64,000 bases of DNA from Larimichthys crocea (taxonomy: Eukaryota > Chordata > Actinopteri > Sciaenidae). Of this stretch, positions 16,940-64,000 are shown in pieces (the first letter of the stretch is position 1; every line of letters begins with the position of its first letter). Location of the stretch: the NCBI RefSeq assembly GCF_000972845.2, contig NC_040033.1, positions 7,028,726 through 7,092,725 on the forward strand, in the 5' to 3' direction. The notes under the pieces were generated by a model. It ran no database searches, was not told the DNA's origin, and saw only the letters and a list, made by a program, of their open reading frames with translations. The position numbers and the translations under genes are program-made.

Positions 16940-17716
16940 TTCTGACAGCCGTGACCGGACATTGCGTCACCCCCTCCCCGTCTAGCTTGACAGCGGTTGG
17001 GAGAAGAAGCTCGAGCGCGGCCGAGCAGCAGTGAGTGTGTGTCTGCGGCACCGTTTACCGTTAAAAACACAAACCACGGCTGACGGAGAGAGCACCGAAC
17101 CCCGGCCGCAGTTTGTACGACGAACCTCGGCGTGAACATGGACTATGATAAATTGTAGCGTGAAAAAAAGGCTGAGGTAACGGCTGTTTTTTTTTTTTTT
17201 TGGACGACAAGAGCGCGCGCGCGCGTGTGTGTGTGTGTTGTGTGTGAGTGAGTGAGTGAGTGAGTGTGTGTGTGCGCGCGGGGGGGTTTATTGAACATCT
17301 GTAGAGCTGTAATGAGGGCATCCGCTATTCTTCACGGCGGGTTTTCCTCCGAGGTTCAGTGACACTATTTATAAATGCGTCGTCTGTTGAAGGAGTAGAC
17401 ACCTCGGACGGGGACGCAGCCTGCGGACGTTTGGTCGATTCCCTCCTCCCGTGGCCCCGGGGGAGCAGTGAAGTCATTTGAGAAGTCACCGGAGAAAGAA
17501 GACACGTCTTAATCATCTCGGTAGTTTTGCAAAAAGGGGGAAAAAATCCGTCGACTCCCTCCCTGCTGCACCTCCACCTCCTCCTCTCTGGCTCTTATAT
17601 ATATTTTTTAAATCTTACATGGTTTTGTACCTCTGAGCTTTCATCGCCAACCCTTCCTGTGGGCATTTATTTACCCCCTCCACCTCCTCAACCACCTCCT
17701 CCTCCTCGTTTAAAGG
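16940..17716 (+). promoter_or_regulatory. asap1: candidate asap1 promoter / 5'UTR
   Basis: GC- and CpG-rich DNA directly upstream of the asap1 start codon, with a CG/TG alternating stretch at 17212-17290 and a T-run at 17193-17211. The last 50 bases before the ATG are a pyrimidine tract ending TTTAAAG|G. This could be a splice acceptor used by an upstream first exon, as in the mammalian form with 20 extra N-terminal residues. Confidence 0.5.
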
Positions 17717-63763
<46,047 letters not shown>

Positions 63764-64000
63764 GTGAGTTGATGGATGCATGGACAGAGCTTAGACGGTT
63801 AGATTCGCTGACTTATCACTCGATGGTTTTGGTTTTATTTGATTATTTCTCCGGGATTCACCATTTACGAAGCAACATCAGCGCTCATGTTTCTGTCCAC
63901 CTGGTGAATTTAAATCCAATATTCAACCTCCATTAGATCTTTCTCCAGTCTCCAGCAACTCCTAAGGGAAATATGAGGCAGCTCTTTACCTGCTAAATGC

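Larger units (their letters stand above)
11942..17716. other. intergenic region between divergent nfx1 and asap1
   Basis: Head-to-head spacing of 5.8 kb between start codons. From 12176 to 12520 and 12620 to 13020 only AT-rich sequence is seen. The rest holds LINE 3' remnants, tandem repeats, an orphan promoter-like cluster and the candidate asap1 5' region, each listed separately. Confidence 0.75.

Overview
The window is vertebrate genomic DNA, almost certainly from a teleost fish. It holds two interrupted genes with GT-AG introns, long AT-rich introns full of microsatellites, and interspersed repeats of kinds common in fish: non-LTR retrotransposon 3' ends, a tRNA-derived SINE, hAT-type DNA elements and fold-back elements. 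Assignment to a species or order is not possible from the sequence alone.

Left part (about 699-12165, minus strand): the gene nfx1, a RING / NF-X1-type zinc-finger / R3H protein. Twenty-two coding exons can be placed, from the start codon at 11941 to an exon ending at 699. They join in frame to about 1,060 codons. The final C-terminal exon is not visible and is probably to the left of the window. Its introns hold a reverse-oriented tRNA-SINE, copies of one DNA-type repeat, a 267-bp fold-back element and a CTCF-like site.

Middle (about 11942-17716): the intergenic space between two divergent (head-to-head) genes. It carries a candidate nfx1 promoter/5'UTR, LINE 3' remnants, a CTCF-like site, a 31-bp minisatellite, a long GATA microsatellite, an orphan cluster of promoter motifs near 14.9 kb, a tandem AT-rich array broken by insertions, and a GC-rich candidate asap1 5' region.

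Right part (17717 to the right edge, plus strand): asap1, an Arf GTPase-activating protein. Seventeen coding exons (579 codons) give the complete BAR domain, the PH domain, the ArfGAP zinc finger with its arginine finger, and the start of the ankyrin region. The proline-rich and SH3 parts lie beyond the window. Intron 1 is about 17.8 kb and holds most of the unusual DNA: a 22-bp minisatellite of about 35 units with a regional 44-bp dimer pattern, a complete 615-bp hAT derivative with 8-bp target duplications and an intact BED-finger exon, a 200-bp tandem duplication, and many copies of one dispersed composite repeat, some in inverted pairs.

The two genes are functionally unrelated as far as is known: nfx1 is a transcription/RNA regulator and asap1 a membrane-cytoskeleton Arf regulator. 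I found no novel multi-gene system. The most interesting items are the hAT derivative, the minisatellite, possible tandem splice sites inside the NFX1 RING domain, a degenerate PAM2-like N-terminus, and promoter-like motif clusters away from known starts. Exon boundaries were placed by eye from splice consensus, reading frame and recalled family sequence; no alignment was run.
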